Source of the DNA: Flavobacterium sp. N502536
Lineage (GTDB): Bacteria > Bacteroidota > Bacteroidia > Flavobacteriales > Flavobacteriaceae
Length of the DNA stretch: 64,000 nt
Direction of reading: 5' to 3'
Assembly (NCBI RefSeq): GCF_025947345.1
Contig: NZ_CP110011.1
Span: forward strand, 4,030,001-4,094,000
The notes under the pieces were generated by a model. It ran no database searches, was not told the origin of the DNA, and worked only from the letters and a program-made list of their open reading frames with translations. The translations under genes were made by a program, and so were the position numbers. Each line of letters opens with the position of its first letter. The first letter of the stretch is position 1. Shown in pieces: positions 51,268 to 59,679 of this stretch.

Positions 51268-51855
51268 ATGAAAAAAGTCGTATTTATAGTCTGTAGTGTA
51301 GTTCTTTTGTTCGGCACAAATACACAGGCGCAAACCAGTAAAGAAAAATTATCTAAAACAGATAAAACCATGGCAAAAGAAACCATTTATCAATTTAAGG
51401 TGGAAGATTTATCAGGAGACACTTTTGATTTTGCTTCGCTAAAAGGAAAAAAAGTGATGATTGTAAATACAGCATCAAAATGCGGTTTAACTCCTCAATA
51501 CAAAGATCTTGAGGCAATCTACAAAGAGTACAAAGACAAAGGATTTGTGATTGTAGGATTCCCGGCTAATAATTTTGCATCGCAGGAACCGGGTACAAAC
51601 AAAGAAATTGAGACCTTTTGCCAACAAAACTACGGGGTAACATTTCCAATGATGGACAAAGTTTCTGTAAAAGGAAATGATATGTGCGAAATCTACAAAT
51701 TTTTGACGCAAAAATCTAAAAACGGCTTACAGGATTCTGAAGTAGAATGGAACTTTCAAAAATACCTGATTAACGAAAAAGGCGAATTGGTTAAAGTAAT
51801 TAAACCAAGAACATTACCTACAGATCCGGAAGTAATAAACTGGATCAAGAGTTAA
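51268..51855 (+). CDS. glutathione peroxidase family protein, secreted form
   Basis: A 195-residue thiol peroxidase of the GPx family with a Cys (not Sec) active site: ASKCGLTPQY at about 70-79, FPANNFASQEPG, and the catalytic Trp/Asn in WNFQKYLI. A signal peptide (MKKVVFIVCSVVLLFGTNTQAQ) precedes, unlike cytoplasmic GPx. It therefore reduces peroxides in the periplasm, probably using thioredoxin-like donors rather than glutathione. A second ATG (MAKETIYQF) could give a cytoplasmic form without the signal, but no evidence favours it. Single gene with its own terminator. Confidence 0.93.
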   Translation: MKKVVFIVCSVVLLFGTNTQAQTSKEKLSKTDKTMAKETIYQFKVEDLSGDTFDFASLKGKKVMIVNTASKCGLTPQYKDLEAIYKEYKDKGFVIVGFPANNFASQEPGTNKEIETFCQQNYGVTFPMMDKVSVKGNDMCEIYKFLTQKSKNGLQDSEVEWNFQKYLINEKGELVKVIKPRTLPTDPEVINWIKS

Positions 51856-51878
51856 TAGCACGATCTGAACCAATAAAA

Positions 51879-51918
51879 AAATCCACAAACCTAAATTCTA
51901 GGTTTGTGGATTTTTTTT
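51879..51918 (+). terminator. terminator, shared by convergent genes
   Basis: AAATCCACAAACCTA, loop AATTC, TAGGTTTGTGGATTT: a perfect 15-bp stem with T run, between the peroxidase and acetyltransferase genes. Confidence 0.9.
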
Positions 51919-51932
51919 ATGATGTGTCAGGT

Positions 51933-52430
51933 TTATTTGAGTATCAGTTGCATGAAAACCAAATCGAGCCAATGGTCAAACTTGTATCCAACTTCACAAA
52001 GGGTTCCGGTTGCAACAAAACCAAATTTTTCATGAAAAGCAATACTTCCGGCGTTATCAGCATCAATTGCTCCAATCATCACTTGATAGCCCTGTTCTTT
52101 GGCCAAACGAATCAATTCTGATAGTAACTGAGAACCGATACCTTTTCCAATCACATGATCAACCACATAAACCGAATGTTCTACTGTATATTGGTATCCA
52201 ATCTTCTCACGAAATTGCCCGTAGCTCCCAAATCCAACAACCTCTCCCTCTAATTCTGCCACTACTACAGGCAGTTTTTTAGCCTTTTTATCTTCAAACC
52301 ATTGGGTCTGAATTTCGAGAGTTTGAATCTCATAGCTGTAGTTTGCTGTGGTATGCAGGATCGAATGGTTTACAATATCCAGAATCTGCTCTAAATCGTT
52401 TGTCGTTGCTGGTCTAATGTTAAGGCTCAT
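51933..52430 (-). CDS. GNAT N-acetyltransferase, phosphinothricin acetyltransferase-like
   Basis: A 165-residue GNAT enzyme: RPATTNDLEQILDIVNHSIL, FGSYGQFRE, the acetyl-CoA loop motif VIGKGIGSQLLSELIRLAKE, and DADNAGSIAFHEKFGF. The pattern of HSVYV with GSYG and GKGIG fits the phosphinothricin/methionine-sulfoximine N-acetyltransferase (PAT) branch, which acetylates the amino group of glutamine-like analogues. The substrate here is not shown. Convergent with the peroxidase gene and sharing a terminator. Confidence 0.9.
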   Translation of the reverse strand: MSLNIRPATTNDLEQILDIVNHSILHTTANYSYEIQTLEIQTQWFEDKKAKKLPVVVAELEGEVVGFGSYGQFREKIGYQYTVEHSVYVVDHVIGKGIGSQLLSELIRLAKEQGYQVMIGAIDADNAGSIAFHEKFGFVATGTLCEVGYKFDHWLDLVFMQLILK

Positions 52431-52444
52431 GGCTGTTTTTTAGA

Positions 52445-53623
52445 TTATTTGGTATTGAGTTCTGTCAGTAAGGTATCAACTTCTTTGGAATTCCAGTTCA
52501 TTTCTTTTGCAATTTCTTTGGCATCCCTGGCATATTGCAAGGCAGATTTTTTATCTTTTATTTTGTTGTAAAGCCTTGCCAGCAGTAGATTTCCGTCATA
52601 AGAATCATTTAATTCTATAGCATGTTTTACCCAGGAAATCGACTTTTTCAAGCTCTCTGTATCTGCAATATGTTTTAAATACGTTTGCCCGATATCTTTT
52701 AGGACACTGGCGTCGTTCCAGACTAATTTTTGTGCATTATCGAGGGTGACTTTCTTGTAGAACTGCCATTTTTCGGTTCGTTCGGCAAGGGTTAAATCAA
52801 ACTTAAACACCATCGAATCGATCTTCTGCAGGCGTACCGATTTTGCAATTTCTCTTTGTTTGTAATAGTTTGTGGTGTCTAAATTATCAACATAGGGGCG
52901 AAGTGACTCGGATACGATACTTTCAATTTTGCGGTCGATACGACTTTGCGAAGCCACAGCGGCAAATTCTTTTTCATGACTTAAAACGTACTGAAATTCT
53001 CTTGATTTTATATCGGTAACCCCGTTGGCAATCACACGCCAATTGGTTTCACTAACCAACTGTGCATCCGATTGTGTATTGAGGTAAATATGTGTCGGGA
53101 CCGATAAATCGGTGCGGTCTTTTCCTTTTTTCAACGTATTCAGATAGTTGAAAAACTTTACGGCATTACTGGGGTCTGCAAGAAACTCTTTTTCTAAGTA
53201 AGGCAATTGCAGCTTAGGGTTTAAGGAAGCGTTTACCTCCGCCATAAAAGCCTCTTTTTTTAATTCTCCTTTCAAGGCATATAAAAGCGTTTCATTGGAA
53301 GGATCTATAAATAAAAAAGTGGGAAGCGATTTGGTATTGAATTTATTCTTAAGTGCAGTGCCTTCTTCTTTTTCAATGTTTTTCCAGACACAAACATAAT
53401 TTTTGTTCAAAAAAGCCAGCACAGCAGGATCGCTAAAAACTTCTTTTTTCATCAGATTACAATGCGGACACCAATCGGCATAAAGCATTACAAAAAGTGG
53501 TTTTCCTTGTGTTTTGGCATTCTCCAGAGCAGTTTTGTAAGGGGTATCATCAGGAACAAACTGATTTTGTGCTTGTATAAACGGTACTGAAACAAAAAGA
53601 AAGAAGAGATATAGAAAACGCAT
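52445..53623 (-). CDS. thioredoxin-family secreted protein with TPR-like tail
   Basis: A 392-residue protein with signal peptide (MRFLYLFFLFVSVPFIQAQ). The thioredoxin fold carries the redox motif YADWCPHCNLMKKEVF (about 45-60). The C-terminal half is helical with TPR-like units (NGNLL-type ARLYNKIKDKKSALQYARDA, LNDSYDGNL). The start at ATG 53623 is supported by the signal; an open frame to 53701 is not. A -7 box TATATTTG lies at 53665-53658 (minus). It may keep periplasmic thiols reduced; partner proteins are unknown. Only 14 bp before the acetyltransferase gene, so they are likely co-transcribed. Confidence 0.9.
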   Translation of the reverse strand: MRFLYLFFLFVSVPFIQAQNQFVPDDTPYKTALENAKTQGKPLFVMLYADWCPHCNLMKKEVFSDPAVLAFLNKNYVCVWKNIEKEEGTALKNKFNTKSLPTFLFIDPSNETLLYALKGELKKEAFMAEVNASLNPKLQLPYLEKEFLADPSNAVKFFNYLNTLKKGKDRTDLSVPTHIYLNTQSDAQLVSETNWRVIANGVTDIKSREFQYVLSHEKEFAAVASQSRIDRKIESIVSESLRPYVDNLDTTNYYKQREIAKSVRLQKIDSMVFKFDLTLAERTEKWQFYKKVTLDNAQKLVWNDASVLKDIGQTYLKHIADTESLKKSISWVKHAIELNDSYDGNLLLARLYNKIKDKKSALQYARDAKEIAKEMNWNSKEVDTLLTELNTK

Positions 53624-53731
53624 AACGGCTTTGTTTGATTGAAAAAAATCGTTTTTACAAATATATCCCCTTTTTCCAGAAACTCGTTTCAATATCTTCA
53701 TATTTATAAGTTAAATCCAATGCGAAGTTCG

Positions 53732-53739
53732 TAACTTTG
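53732..53739 (+). promoter_or_regulatory. menD -7 box
   Basis: TAACTTTG matches TAnnTTTG; the -33 TTG is replaced by TTA at 18 bp. The menD ATG follows 62 bp later. Confidence 0.5.
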
Positions 53740-53800
53740 TGCCGTCAAAAAGAGCCTTAAAAACAGTAAGACTCTTTTCAAAAAGTAATACACCATAAGA

Positions 53801-55465
53801 ATGATTTACCCCAAAATAGCGCTTGCACAAAGCATTATCGAAATTTGTTCAGGCAAAGGAATCACGAATATTATAATTTCTCCGGGATCAAGAAATGCGC
53901 CTTTGACCATAGGATTTGCCCAAAACCCTAATTTTAACTGTTATAGTATTGCCGACGAGCGTTGTGCTGCTTTTTTTGCATTGGGAATTGCGCAGCAAAC
54001 CAAAATACCTACCGCAATTGTTTGTACTTCAGGATCAGCATTGTTAAACTACTATCCGGCTGTTGCTGAGGCATTTTACAGTCAGATTCCGTTAATTGTG
54101 ATTTCGGCAGATCGTCCGCAAAGTAAGATTGATATTGGTGACGGACAAACGATTCGTCAGGAGAATGTATTTCAAAACCATTCTGTGTATAACGCCAATT
54201 TAACCGAGGAAGCTTCTGCAGAAAATGATTTAAAGATCAATAAAGCCATAGAAACCACTATACTTCAAAAAGGACCTGTTCATATTAATGCTCCTTTTGA
54301 AGAGCCTTTATACGAAACGGTTTCAGAACTTTCTGTAGCGCCAGTAATTACCAATTCAGAGGAAATTCTGGGAACAACAATCATAGAAAACGAAGCAGAA
54401 GCTGTTGCTGTTTGGAATACTTCAAAAAGAAAATTAATTCTTATTGGAGGTATAAACGAAGTCAATTCTGTTGATAAAGAAATTCTGGAAAACTTCGCCA
54501 AAGATCCCTCAATTGTTGTGCTTACGGAGACCACATCAAATTTACATCATCCAAGTTTTATTAATAGTATCGATACTTTAATTACACCATTTGACGATGC
54601 TGATTTTAAAGAGCTTGAACCGGAAGTTTTAATCACTTTTGGAGGTATGATTGTTTCAAAGCGTATTAAGGCTTTTTTACGAAAATACAAACCCGAACAC
54701 CACTGGCACATAGATACTTTACGTGCTTATGATACCTTTAATGCTTTAAGTAAACATTTTGTAATGGAACCGGATACTTTTTTTAAAGAACTGCTTCCAA
54801 AAACAACATTTGCGACAAGTGATTATTTTTCTAAAATTGATAAAATTTACGATTTAAGAAAAATCAAAAAAGAAGAGTATCTGCGTAAAATTGGATTTTC
54901 AGATTTTAAAGTATTTGAAAAAGTAATCGGATCACTTCCTAAAAACAGTCAGCTGCAAATTAGCAATAGTTCAGCCATTCGATATGCACAGTTAATTGAG
55001 ATCGATCCTTCAATCGAAGTTTATTGTAATCGCGGAACAAGCGGTATTGACGGCAGTACATCAACAGCAGTGGGCGCAGCGGTAGGAAACGATAAACAAA
55101 CCGTTTTTATTACGGGCGATATCAGCTTTTTGTATGATAGCAATGCTTTGTGGAATGCTTATATTCCTAAAAACTTCAAAATTGTTCTAATCAATAATGG
55201 AGGAGGAGGAATTTTCAGAATCTTACCGGGTCATGAAGAAAAACCGGTTTTTAACACCTATTTCGAAACATCACATCATTTAACAGCCGAACATCTGGCT
55301 AAAATGTATAAGATGAATTATTTTGTAGCTACTGATGAGGATTCTTTAGCTAAGGGGATTGAAGTACTTTACACAACTAATGAAGCTCCTTGTATTTTGG
55401 AAATATTCACACCAACTGCGGAGAACGATGTTATTTTAAAACAATATTTTAAAGAGCTGGTTTAA
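53801..55465 (+). CDS. menD: MenD, SEPHCHC synthase
   Basis: A 554-residue thiamine-diphosphate enzyme. The N-terminal TPP-binding half has SPGSRNAPLTIGF and the catalytic DERCAAFFALGIAQ; the central domain includes GGINEVNS and ITFGGMIVSKRIK; the C-terminal half has RGTSGIDGSTSTAVGAAVG and the ThDP/Mg motif GDIS...INNGGGGIF. MenD joins isochorismate and 2-oxoglutarate in the menaquinone pathway, consistent with the respiratory quinone of flavobacteria. The gene starts the interleaved men region. It ends at a bidirectional terminator before the convergent M28 peptidase gene. Confidence 0.97.
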   Translation: MIYPKIALAQSIIEICSGKGITNIIISPGSRNAPLTIGFAQNPNFNCYSIADERCAAFFALGIAQQTKIPTAIVCTSGSALLNYYPAVAEAFYSQIPLIVISADRPQSKIDIGDGQTIRQENVFQNHSVYNANLTEEASAENDLKINKAIETTILQKGPVHINAPFEEPLYETVSELSVAPVITNSEEILGTTIIENEAEAVAVWNTSKRKLILIGGINEVNSVDKEILENFAKDPSIVVLTETTSNLHHPSFINSIDTLITPFDDADFKELEPEVLITFGGMIVSKRIKAFLRKYKPEHHWHIDTLRAYDTFNALSKHFVMEPDTFFKELLPKTTFATSDYFSKIDKIYDLRKIKKEEYLRKIGFSDFKVFEKVIGSLPKNSQLQISNSSAIRYAQLIEIDPSIEVYCNRGTSGIDGSTSTAVGAAVGNDKQTVFITGDISFLYDSNALWNAYIPKNFKIVLINNGGGGIFRILPGHEEKPVFNTYFETSHHLTAEHLAKMYKMNYFVATDEDSLAKGIEVLYTTNEAPCILEIFTPTAENDVILKQYFKELV

Positions 55466-55482
55466 GCTCCAAAATAATAAAT

Positions 55483-55520
55483 AAAAAGACGCAAAGATTA
55501 TTATTTCTTTGCGTCTTTTT
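55483..55520. terminator. bidirectional terminator, menD and M28 genes
   Basis: AAAAAGACGCAAAGA, an 8-nt loop, and TCTTTGCGTCTTTTT: a perfect 15-bp stem with A and T ends. Confidence 0.92.
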
Positions 55521-55542
55521 AATTTTTACAGCAAATTCGAAA

Positions 55543-56892
55543 CTAACGAATTGGAACTGGGAATACCGGTAAACTGGCATGTCCTAAAGCATCGACGCTT
55601 TGCACGGCAAAAAAGTAATTGTCTTTAGAATAGGGGATTTCGGCTTTGGTATCTTTTACAAAAAAAGTTTTTTCCCAGTGTGGAGAAGAAGTTTCTCTCA
55701 TTAAAATCTGGTAGCCAAAAGGAGTTTTTCCTTCGGGCACGCTCCACGCTAAAGTGGAAGAGTTAGAAAGCTCTTTTACTTCGATCCCTACATTTAAAGG
55801 CGCTTTTGGTGACCATGCTAAATTGGCCAGCGTCGCTAAGTTGGAACAGGTGTTTTTTCGCAGATATTCAAAATCCATAAACTCAGCAAGATCGCCATAT
55901 TGAATACCATTTTCAGTTCTTAAATCCTGATGCTGATGATTGAAATTTTCATTCATTTCGCAAAAACGAACAGCGGTAAAGCCATTTTGACTAAACGGAG
56001 TATGATCACCACCACGAAGGAAGCGGTCATTTCGATACACCAATTTCACTTTTAATTGGTCAACATACTGTTCAGTCACCGTTTTGATATATCGTGCCAA
56101 CAAGCGCGACGGACTGTCGTTGTCACGGTTTGTTGCTTTACGCATTTTAGCTTCCTCTTCGGTTTCTAAAAACGGAATGGTTTCGCTAAAAATTCTGATT
56201 TGAGTATTGTCTCTTAAATTAGTACCGCTGGAAAGACTGTTTCCGATCATGTCATTGTTTAGCATGGCAACAATATTCCAATTGGCTGCTTTGGCCAGTT
56301 CCGCTAAATGACGTGCACCATACAAACCTTGCTCTTCACCGGTTACAGCAACGAAAATTATAGTGGCAGGAAATGCTCTTTTACTCATTACTTTTGCCAA
56401 TTCGATAACGGCAGCAACACCGGAACCATCATCGTTGGCACCCGGAGCATCAGATTTTACATTCATAACGTCTGAAACTCTCGAATCCAGATGTCCGCTT
56501 ATGATAAACACACGATTATCGTTCGGATCGGTACCTTTTAGAGTTGCCATAACATTTCCGAGTTGGCTGTCTTTGGCAATTCGTTTTCCATCGGCTTTCA
56601 CATCAAAATAATCGATTTTAGAAGTTAGCCTTCCGTCAGATTCCAGAGCAAACCTGTCAAACTCGGCTTTTACCCATTGCTGGGCGGCACCAATGCCTCT
56701 GGTTTTGCTTTTGGTATCACTAAGCGTATGTCGGGTGCCAAAAGAAACTAATTTATGAATGGTAGCTTCCAGGTTTTCGGCTTTGATTTCGCTGATCATT
56801 TTCTTTATTTCGGGATCTTCGGCAACTTGTGAAGTAGAAATATGGGTAAAGAACAAAAAGGTAAAAATGGAATAGAAAATGGTCTTTTTCAT
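55543..56892 (-). CDS. M28 family aminopeptidase, secreted
   Basis: A 449-residue protein with signal peptide (MKKTIFYSIFTFLFFTHIST). Zinc ligands of the M28 family are visible: GHLDSR (His, about 133), APGANDDGSGVA (Asp, about 150), VTGEEQGLYGARHLA (Glu pair, about 187), NNDMIG (Asp) and GGDHTPFSQNG (His). The C-terminus (from about 360) is an Ig- or FnIII-like module (LAWSVPEGKTPFGYQI, YFFAVQSVDALGHASLP). It probably degrades peptides outside the cytoplasm. Own promoter at 56918-56946. It interrupts the men gene order. Confidence 0.93.
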   Translation of the reverse strand: MKKTIFYSIFTFLFFTHISTSQVAEDPEIKKMISEIKAENLEATIHKLVSFGTRHTLSDTKSKTRGIGAAQQWVKAEFDRFALESDGRLTSKIDYFDVKADGKRIAKDSQLGNVMATLKGTDPNDNRVFIISGHLDSRVSDVMNVKSDAPGANDDGSGVAAVIELAKVMSKRAFPATIIFVAVTGEEQGLYGARHLAELAKAANWNIVAMLNNDMIGNSLSSGTNLRDNTQIRIFSETIPFLETEEEAKMRKATNRDNDSPSRLLARYIKTVTEQYVDQLKVKLVYRNDRFLRGGDHTPFSQNGFTAVRFCEMNENFNHQHQDLRTENGIQYGDLAEFMDFEYLRKNTCSNLATLANLAWSPKAPLNVGIEVKELSNSSTLAWSVPEGKTPFGYQILMRETSSPHWEKTFFVKDTKAEIPYSKDNYFFAVQSVDALGHASLPVFPVPIR

Positions 56893-56917
56893 TGATTTGA
56901 GATTAATTATAGGTTCT

Positions 56918-56946
56918 CAAATTTAAAGAAAAGGAATAAACTACAA
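56918..56946 (-). promoter_or_regulatory. promoter of the M28 peptidase gene
   Basis: Minus strand: TTG (56946-56944), 18-bp spacer, TAAATTTG (56925-56918), with the ATG 25 bp further. Confidence 0.68.
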
Positions 56947-57007
56947 CATGATCCGGAGGGCTTTTTTTAATTAGAAACATTTTTAGGATTACCATTTTCA
57001 AACTTCG

Positions 57008-57015
57008 TACATTTG
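57008..57015 (+). promoter_or_regulatory. cvfB-like gene -7 box
   Basis: TACATTTG matches TAnnTTTG; no TTG at the right distance. The leader to the ATG is about 43 nt. Confidence 0.45.
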
Positions 57016-57058
57016 CAGCTGGAAACTTAGCTGCTTAACAGCTTAGAATTTTAAGAAT

Positions 57059-57913
57059 ATGATTGAAATAGGAAAATACAACACCCTTACTATACTGCGT
57101 GATACCAAAGTTGGTTTGTTTTTAGGTAACCCTGAGAAAGACCCTGAAGGAATTCATGATATTTTATTACCAAACAAATACGTTCCGAACGAATTCGAAA
57201 TCGGGGAAGAATTGATCGTTTTTGTTTATTTAGACCACGAACAACGTCCGGTGGCGACCACTTTAGAACCTTATATTTTATTAAATGAATTTGCTTTATT
57301 GAGAGTGAATTACATCAATAATGTAGGGGCTTTTATGGATTGGGGAATGGAAAAAGACATACTTGTTCCGTTTAAAGAGCAAGCCCGCCCGATGGAAAAA
57401 GGAAAACGTTACCTGGTGTATTTGTACATGGACGAAAAAACAAATCGTCTGGTAGCTTCAAGTAAAACCAATCAGTTTTTGAGCAACGAGCAGCTGACCG
57501 TGGAAAAAGGGGAGGAAGTAGAATTGATTGTTTCTCATATTACCGAGATTGGGATTAATGTGATCATCAATGAAAAGCACAAAGGATTGCTGTACAAAGA
57601 CGAAGTGTATGATGACGCGATCAGAACCGGAGACAGAATGCGCGGTTATATTAAAAACATACGTCCTGACAACAAAATCGACGTAGCGCTGCAAGTACAA
57701 GGTTATCAAAGTATTGAGCCAAATGCCGAAAAGATTTTAGACGAATTAAGAGCCAATCGTGGTTTTTTGCGTTTAAATGACAACTCGCATCCCGAAGACA
57801 TCAAAACGGTACTCAAAATGAGTAAAAAAACGTTTAAAAAGGCGATTGGATCTTTGTATAAAGAAAAACTGATCGAAATTAAGGAAGACGGGATTTATCT
57901 GGTAAAGGAATAA
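57059..57913 (+). CDS. CvfB family S1-like RNA-binding protein
   Basis: A 284-residue protein with tandem S1-type OB domains and a C-terminal winged helix. Words: LTILRDTKVGLFLG, GEELIVFVYLDHEQRPVATT, LRVNYINNVGAFMDWGMEKD, LYMDEKTNRLVASSKTNQFL, and DAIRTGDRMRGYIKNIRPDN. The last 80 residues (GFLRLNDNSHPEDIKTVLKM, SKKTFKKAIGSLYKEKLIEI) form the winged helix. CvfB affects virulence gene expression and RNA in Staphylococcus; the role in Bacteroidota is unknown. It sits between menD and menB, a neighbourhood I know as common in flavobacteria. Followed by a word repeat. Confidence 0.92.
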   Translation: MIEIGKYNTLTILRDTKVGLFLGNPEKDPEGIHDILLPNKYVPNEFEIGEELIVFVYLDHEQRPVATTLEPYILLNEFALLRVNYINNVGAFMDWGMEKDILVPFKEQARPMEKGKRYLVYLYMDEKTNRLVASSKTNQFLSNEQLTVEKGEEVELIVSHITEIGINVIINEKHKGLLYKDEVYDDAIRTGDRMRGYIKNIRPDNKIDVALQVQGYQSIEPNAEKILDELRANRGFLRLNDNSHPEDIKTVLKMSKKTFKKAIGSLYKEKLIEIKEDGIYLVKE

Positions 57914-58021
57914 AAAATTCCAAATCTCAAATTCCAAATTCCAAGCTCCAAATTCCAAGCTCCAAATTTTACATAGGGCGCATACTCTTGGTATTTGGAA
58001 TTTGGAATTTGATTTTTGGAG
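57914..58021. repeat. large 'attccaa' word repeat with inverted arms
   Basis: The left arm (57916-57968) repeats CAAATTC and CAAGCTC heptamers: five or more units of period 7. The right arm (57990-58020) repeats TTTGGAA/TTTGGAATTTGATTTTTGGA-type complements. It begins directly after the cvfB stop and shares words with 17396 and 28229. Confidence 0.88.
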
Positions 58022-58044
58022 TTTAAAAATATATTGATATAACA

Positions 58045-58082
58045 GGAAAGGCTACTCATTACAAGTAGCCTTTCCCTTTTTA
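58045..58082 (+). terminator. terminator
   Basis: GGAAAGGCTACT (58045-58056), loop, AGTAGCCTTTCC (58064-58075), then CTTTTT. Second stem behind the word repeat after the cvfB-like gene. Confidence 0.88.
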
Positions 58083-58168
58083 TTCTAGTTTTAAAAAAAA
58101 TTGTAATTAAAAAAAAACAGAAATAAAATAAATTCGAATCCATTCAAAAAGTAACAGCTTTAAAAATT

Positions 58169-58297
58169 TTAGAAATTACTTTCTGAAACGGTATGTCTTT
58201 TAAACAATCTATGCATCCATATTAAAAACAAAAACTCAATTTCACGGCTAGACCATTTGGTTTGATAAAATAACTTGTAGAAAGTTTTAGTTAGCAT
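58169..58297 (-). CDS. 42-residue candidate small protein
   Basis: The frame reads MLTKTFYKLFYQTKWSSREI, then EFLFLIWMHRLFKRHTVSES and NF with stop. It has a purine-rich AGAGGAAAAA directly before the ATG and contains Trp, Arg and His that are rare in random AT-rich frames. No promoter box is clear. It could be spurious; I include it as a candidate in an 830-bp gap otherwise without genes. Confidence 0.35.
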   Translation of the reverse strand: MLTKTFYKLFYQTKWSSREIEFLFLIWMHRLFKRHTVSESNF

Positions 58298-58742
58298 TTT
58301 TTCCTCTTTTCGTAATCAATTCGATACTAATTACTAAACAATTCCAGCTTTTAACCTTAGGTGTTACTATCTCCTTTTTAAAGTTTCAACAAACGAATAA
58401 ATCATTTGCTCATTCTTCAGTGGTTTGTGAATAAAAACCGTAAAAAAATGAGCGACAAATTTTTTAAATTTTCTCAAAAAAATCATTTTTTAGGTTAGTA
58501 AATCAGTGAAAGAAAATCAATCTTCGACCAATGAAATAAAATGTATCTCATTGATTTCTAGGGTGTAAAATTAAATATTATTTTTTAAAACTACTGTTAA
58601 AAAATATTATTTTTTGTAAGAGTATACCAATTGTTAACATTGCATATGATTTTAGTCAACACTAAAAGCAAATAGGGATAGGTAAAAATATAAAAATGCT
58701 TTATTTTTACACTATCAATTATTTAAAACTAAACAAACAGAA
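58298..58742. other. gene-free AT-rich stretch before menB
   Basis: No coding frame of gene-like composition. A weak -7-like TATTTTTA lies at about 58702, some 35 bp before the menB ATG. Otherwise nothing recognisable. Confidence 0.45.
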
Positions 58743-59576
58743 ATGGATTGGATTACTGCCAGAGAATTTGAAGATATCACTTATAAAAAATGTAATGGAG
58801 TTGCGAGAATTGCTTTTAACAGACCAAATGTTAGAAATGCCTTCCGTCCAAAGACAACTTCAGAATTGTACCAGGCTTTTTACGATGCACAGGAAGACAC
58901 TTCGATAGGAGTGGTACTGCTTTCTGCTGAAGGTCCGTCAACCAAAGACGGTGTTTATTCTTTTTGCAGTGGGGGCGACCAAAATGCACGCGGACACCAG
59001 GGTTATGTAGGTGAAGACGGTCAGCATCGCTTAAACATTCTTGAAGTACAACGATTGATTCGTTTTATGCCTAAAGTTGTCATTGCAGTTGTACCGGGTT
59101 GGGCCGTTGGTGGCGGACACAGTTTACATGTAGTTTGCGATATGACTTTGGCAAGTAAAGAACACGCTATATTCAAACAAACAGATGCCGATGTAACCAG
59201 TTTTGACGGTGGTTACGGATCTGCTTATTTAGCTAAAATGGTGGGACAGAAAAAAGCACGTGAAATTTTCTTTTTAGGCCGTAATTACTCTGCTCAGGAA
59301 GCTATGGATATGGGAATGGTGAATGCCGTAATTCCACATGACGAACTTGAAGCTACGGCTTATGAATGGGCACAGGAAATTCTGCAAAAATCGCCAACTT
59401 CTATCAAAATGCTAAAATTCGCCATGAACTTAACAGACGACGGTATGGTTGGTCAGCAGGTTTTTGCCGGAGAAGCCACTCGTTTAGCTTATATGACCGA
59501 AGAAGCTAAAGAAGGACGAAATGCCTTTTTGGAAAAAAGAAAACCAAACTTCGGAGAGAATAAATGGCTTCCATAG
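58743..59576 (+). CDS. menB: MenB, 1,4-dihydroxy-2-naphthoyl-CoA synthase
   Basis: A 277-residue crotonase-fold enzyme. Family text is strong: ITYKKCNGVARIAFNRPNVR, NAFRPKTTSEL, the oxyanion-hole FCSGGDQNARG, and AVVPGWAVGGGHSLHVVCDM with DGGYGSAYLAKMVGQKKARE. The C-terminus ends FGENKWLP. MenB closes o-succinylbenzoyl-CoA to DHNA-CoA. It lies upstream of menA with a word-repeat spacer at 59596-59654 that may act on expression. The ATG fits the common family start MDWITAREFEDI. Confidence 0.97.
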   Translation: MDWITAREFEDITYKKCNGVARIAFNRPNVRNAFRPKTTSELYQAFYDAQEDTSIGVVLLSAEGPSTKDGVYSFCSGGDQNARGHQGYVGEDGQHRLNILEVQRLIRFMPKVVIAVVPGWAVGGGHSLHVVCDMTLASKEHAIFKQTDADVTSFDGGYGSAYLAKMVGQKKAREIFFLGRNYSAQEAMDMGMVNAVIPHDELEATAYEWAQEILQKSPTSIKMLKFAMNLTDDGMVGQQVFAGEATRLAYMTEEAKEGRNAFLEKRKPNFGENKWLP

Positions 59577-59595
59577 GGAGGTTTAAAAAAAAATA

Positions 59596-59654
59596 GTTTC
59601 AGGTTTCAAGTTTCAAGTTTCACTTTCGCAACCTGAAACATGAAACCTGAAACA
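59596..59654. repeat. inverted 'gaaacct' word repeat
   Basis: GTTTCAGGTTTCAAGTTTCA and further GTTTCA words (59596-59622) face ACCTGAAACATGAAACCTGA and AAC (59630-59653). It is the inverted form of the word at 25694 and lies between menB and menA. Confidence 0.85.
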
Positions 59655-59679
59655 AAATAATCTAACAAAATAAAACAGA

